Origin: an uncultured Chlorobiaceae bacterium
GTDB taxonomy: Bacteria > Bacteroidota > Chlorobiia > Chlorobiales > Chlorobiaceae
Length of the DNA: 5,898 bases
Assembly: GCA_903874585.1 (NCBI GenBank)
Contig: CAIQSY010000259.1
Location: 1 to 5,898 of the forward strand
Direction: 5' to 3'
Position numbers and translations under genes: made by a program. The notes under the pieces were generated by a model. The model did no database searches and was not told where the DNA came from. It worked only from the letters and a program-made list of their open reading frames with translations. Shown here piece by piece: positions 5,773 through 5,898 of the stretch (position 1 is its first letter; the number at the start of each line of letters is the position of its first letter).

Positions 5773-5818
5773 TAAGAGAGAGAGAAGAGAAAAGCGAGGA
5801 TATGTCTATACATGGTTG

Positions 5819-5891
5819 TGGACAGAGAGGGAATCGAACCCACGACACAAGGATTTTCAGTCCTTTGCTCTACCAACTGAGCTATCTGTCC
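5819..5891 (-). tRNA. tRNA-Phe (anticodon GAA)
   Basis: Read on the minus strand, the cloverleaf folds fully: acceptor GGACAGA/TCTGTCC, D stem GCTC/GAGC with loop AGTTGGTA, anticodon stem AAGGA/TCCTT with loop CTGAAAA (anticodon GAA, phenylalanine), 5-base variable region, and T arm GTGGG/CCCTC with loop TTCGATT. The discriminator base is A, as expected for tRNA-Phe. The total is 73 bases. The 3' CCA is not encoded, so it must be added by nucleotidyltransferase. The T stem contains one U-U mismatch at its second pair. Its promoter lies outside the window, and no terminator is seen between it and crtC. Confidence 0.96.
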
Positions 5892-5898
5892 TTCAAAA

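Noticed and set aside
5667..5876. Minus-strand open frame of 69 codons overlapping tRNA-Phe and the crtC start.
   Set aside because: It runs through the tRNA gene in a frame with no recognisable protein; a chance frame.
5819..5891. Possible integration (attachment) site at the tRNA gene.
   Set aside because: No repeated copy of the tRNA 3' end and no integrase or phage-like gene is visible in the window.

Overview
The window looks like chromosomal DNA from a green sulfur bacterium (Chlorobiaceae). The main evidence is a two-gene Rieske/full-length cytochrome b unit with no cytochrome c1 or f gene beside it, together with a CrtC-type carotenoid 1,2-hydratase and an MEP-pathway gene. The genus cannot be fixed from this sequence. 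No insertion sequence, phage gene, CRISPR array, toxin-antitoxin pair or defence system is visible. I read this as ordinary core-genome sequence with a few details worth checking, not as a new system.

Layout, left to right. (1) Positions 1-726, minus strand: N-terminal 242 residues of a sigma-54 enhancer-binding activator that begins directly with its AAA+ domain; its C-terminus is outside the window. (2) 763-1518, minus: an exported or membrane-anchored SPOR-domain protein, upstream of and co-oriented with the activator with a 36-base gap. (3) 1519-1609: a short divergent promoter region. (4) 1610-2473, plus: ispE, without a Shine-Dalgarno sequence. (5) 2520-2548: a strong two-way intrinsic terminator between convergent ispE and petB. 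(6) 2572-4418, minus: petC (Rieske) followed by petB (cytochrome b), both with good ribosome binding sites, evidently one transcription unit. (7) 4419-4561: leader of petC, holding a 9-bp-arm inverted repeat. (8) 4562-5713, minus: crtC. (9) 5714-5818: spacer with a 14-base tandem duplication and a purine-rich tract. (10) 5819-5891, minus: tRNA-Phe(GAA).

Functionally, petC and petB encode the core of a quinol-oxidising cytochrome complex in the photosynthetic membrane. IspE supplies isoprenoid precursors, which in such bacteria feed carotenoids, bacteriochlorophyll tails and menaquinone. CrtC modifies the end group of the light-harvesting carotenoid. The photosynthesis link is therefore thematic across three neighbouring units, but the terminator and strand changes show they are not one operon. 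The SPOR/sigma-54 pair on the left is a separate unit, probably concerned with the cell envelope and regulation.
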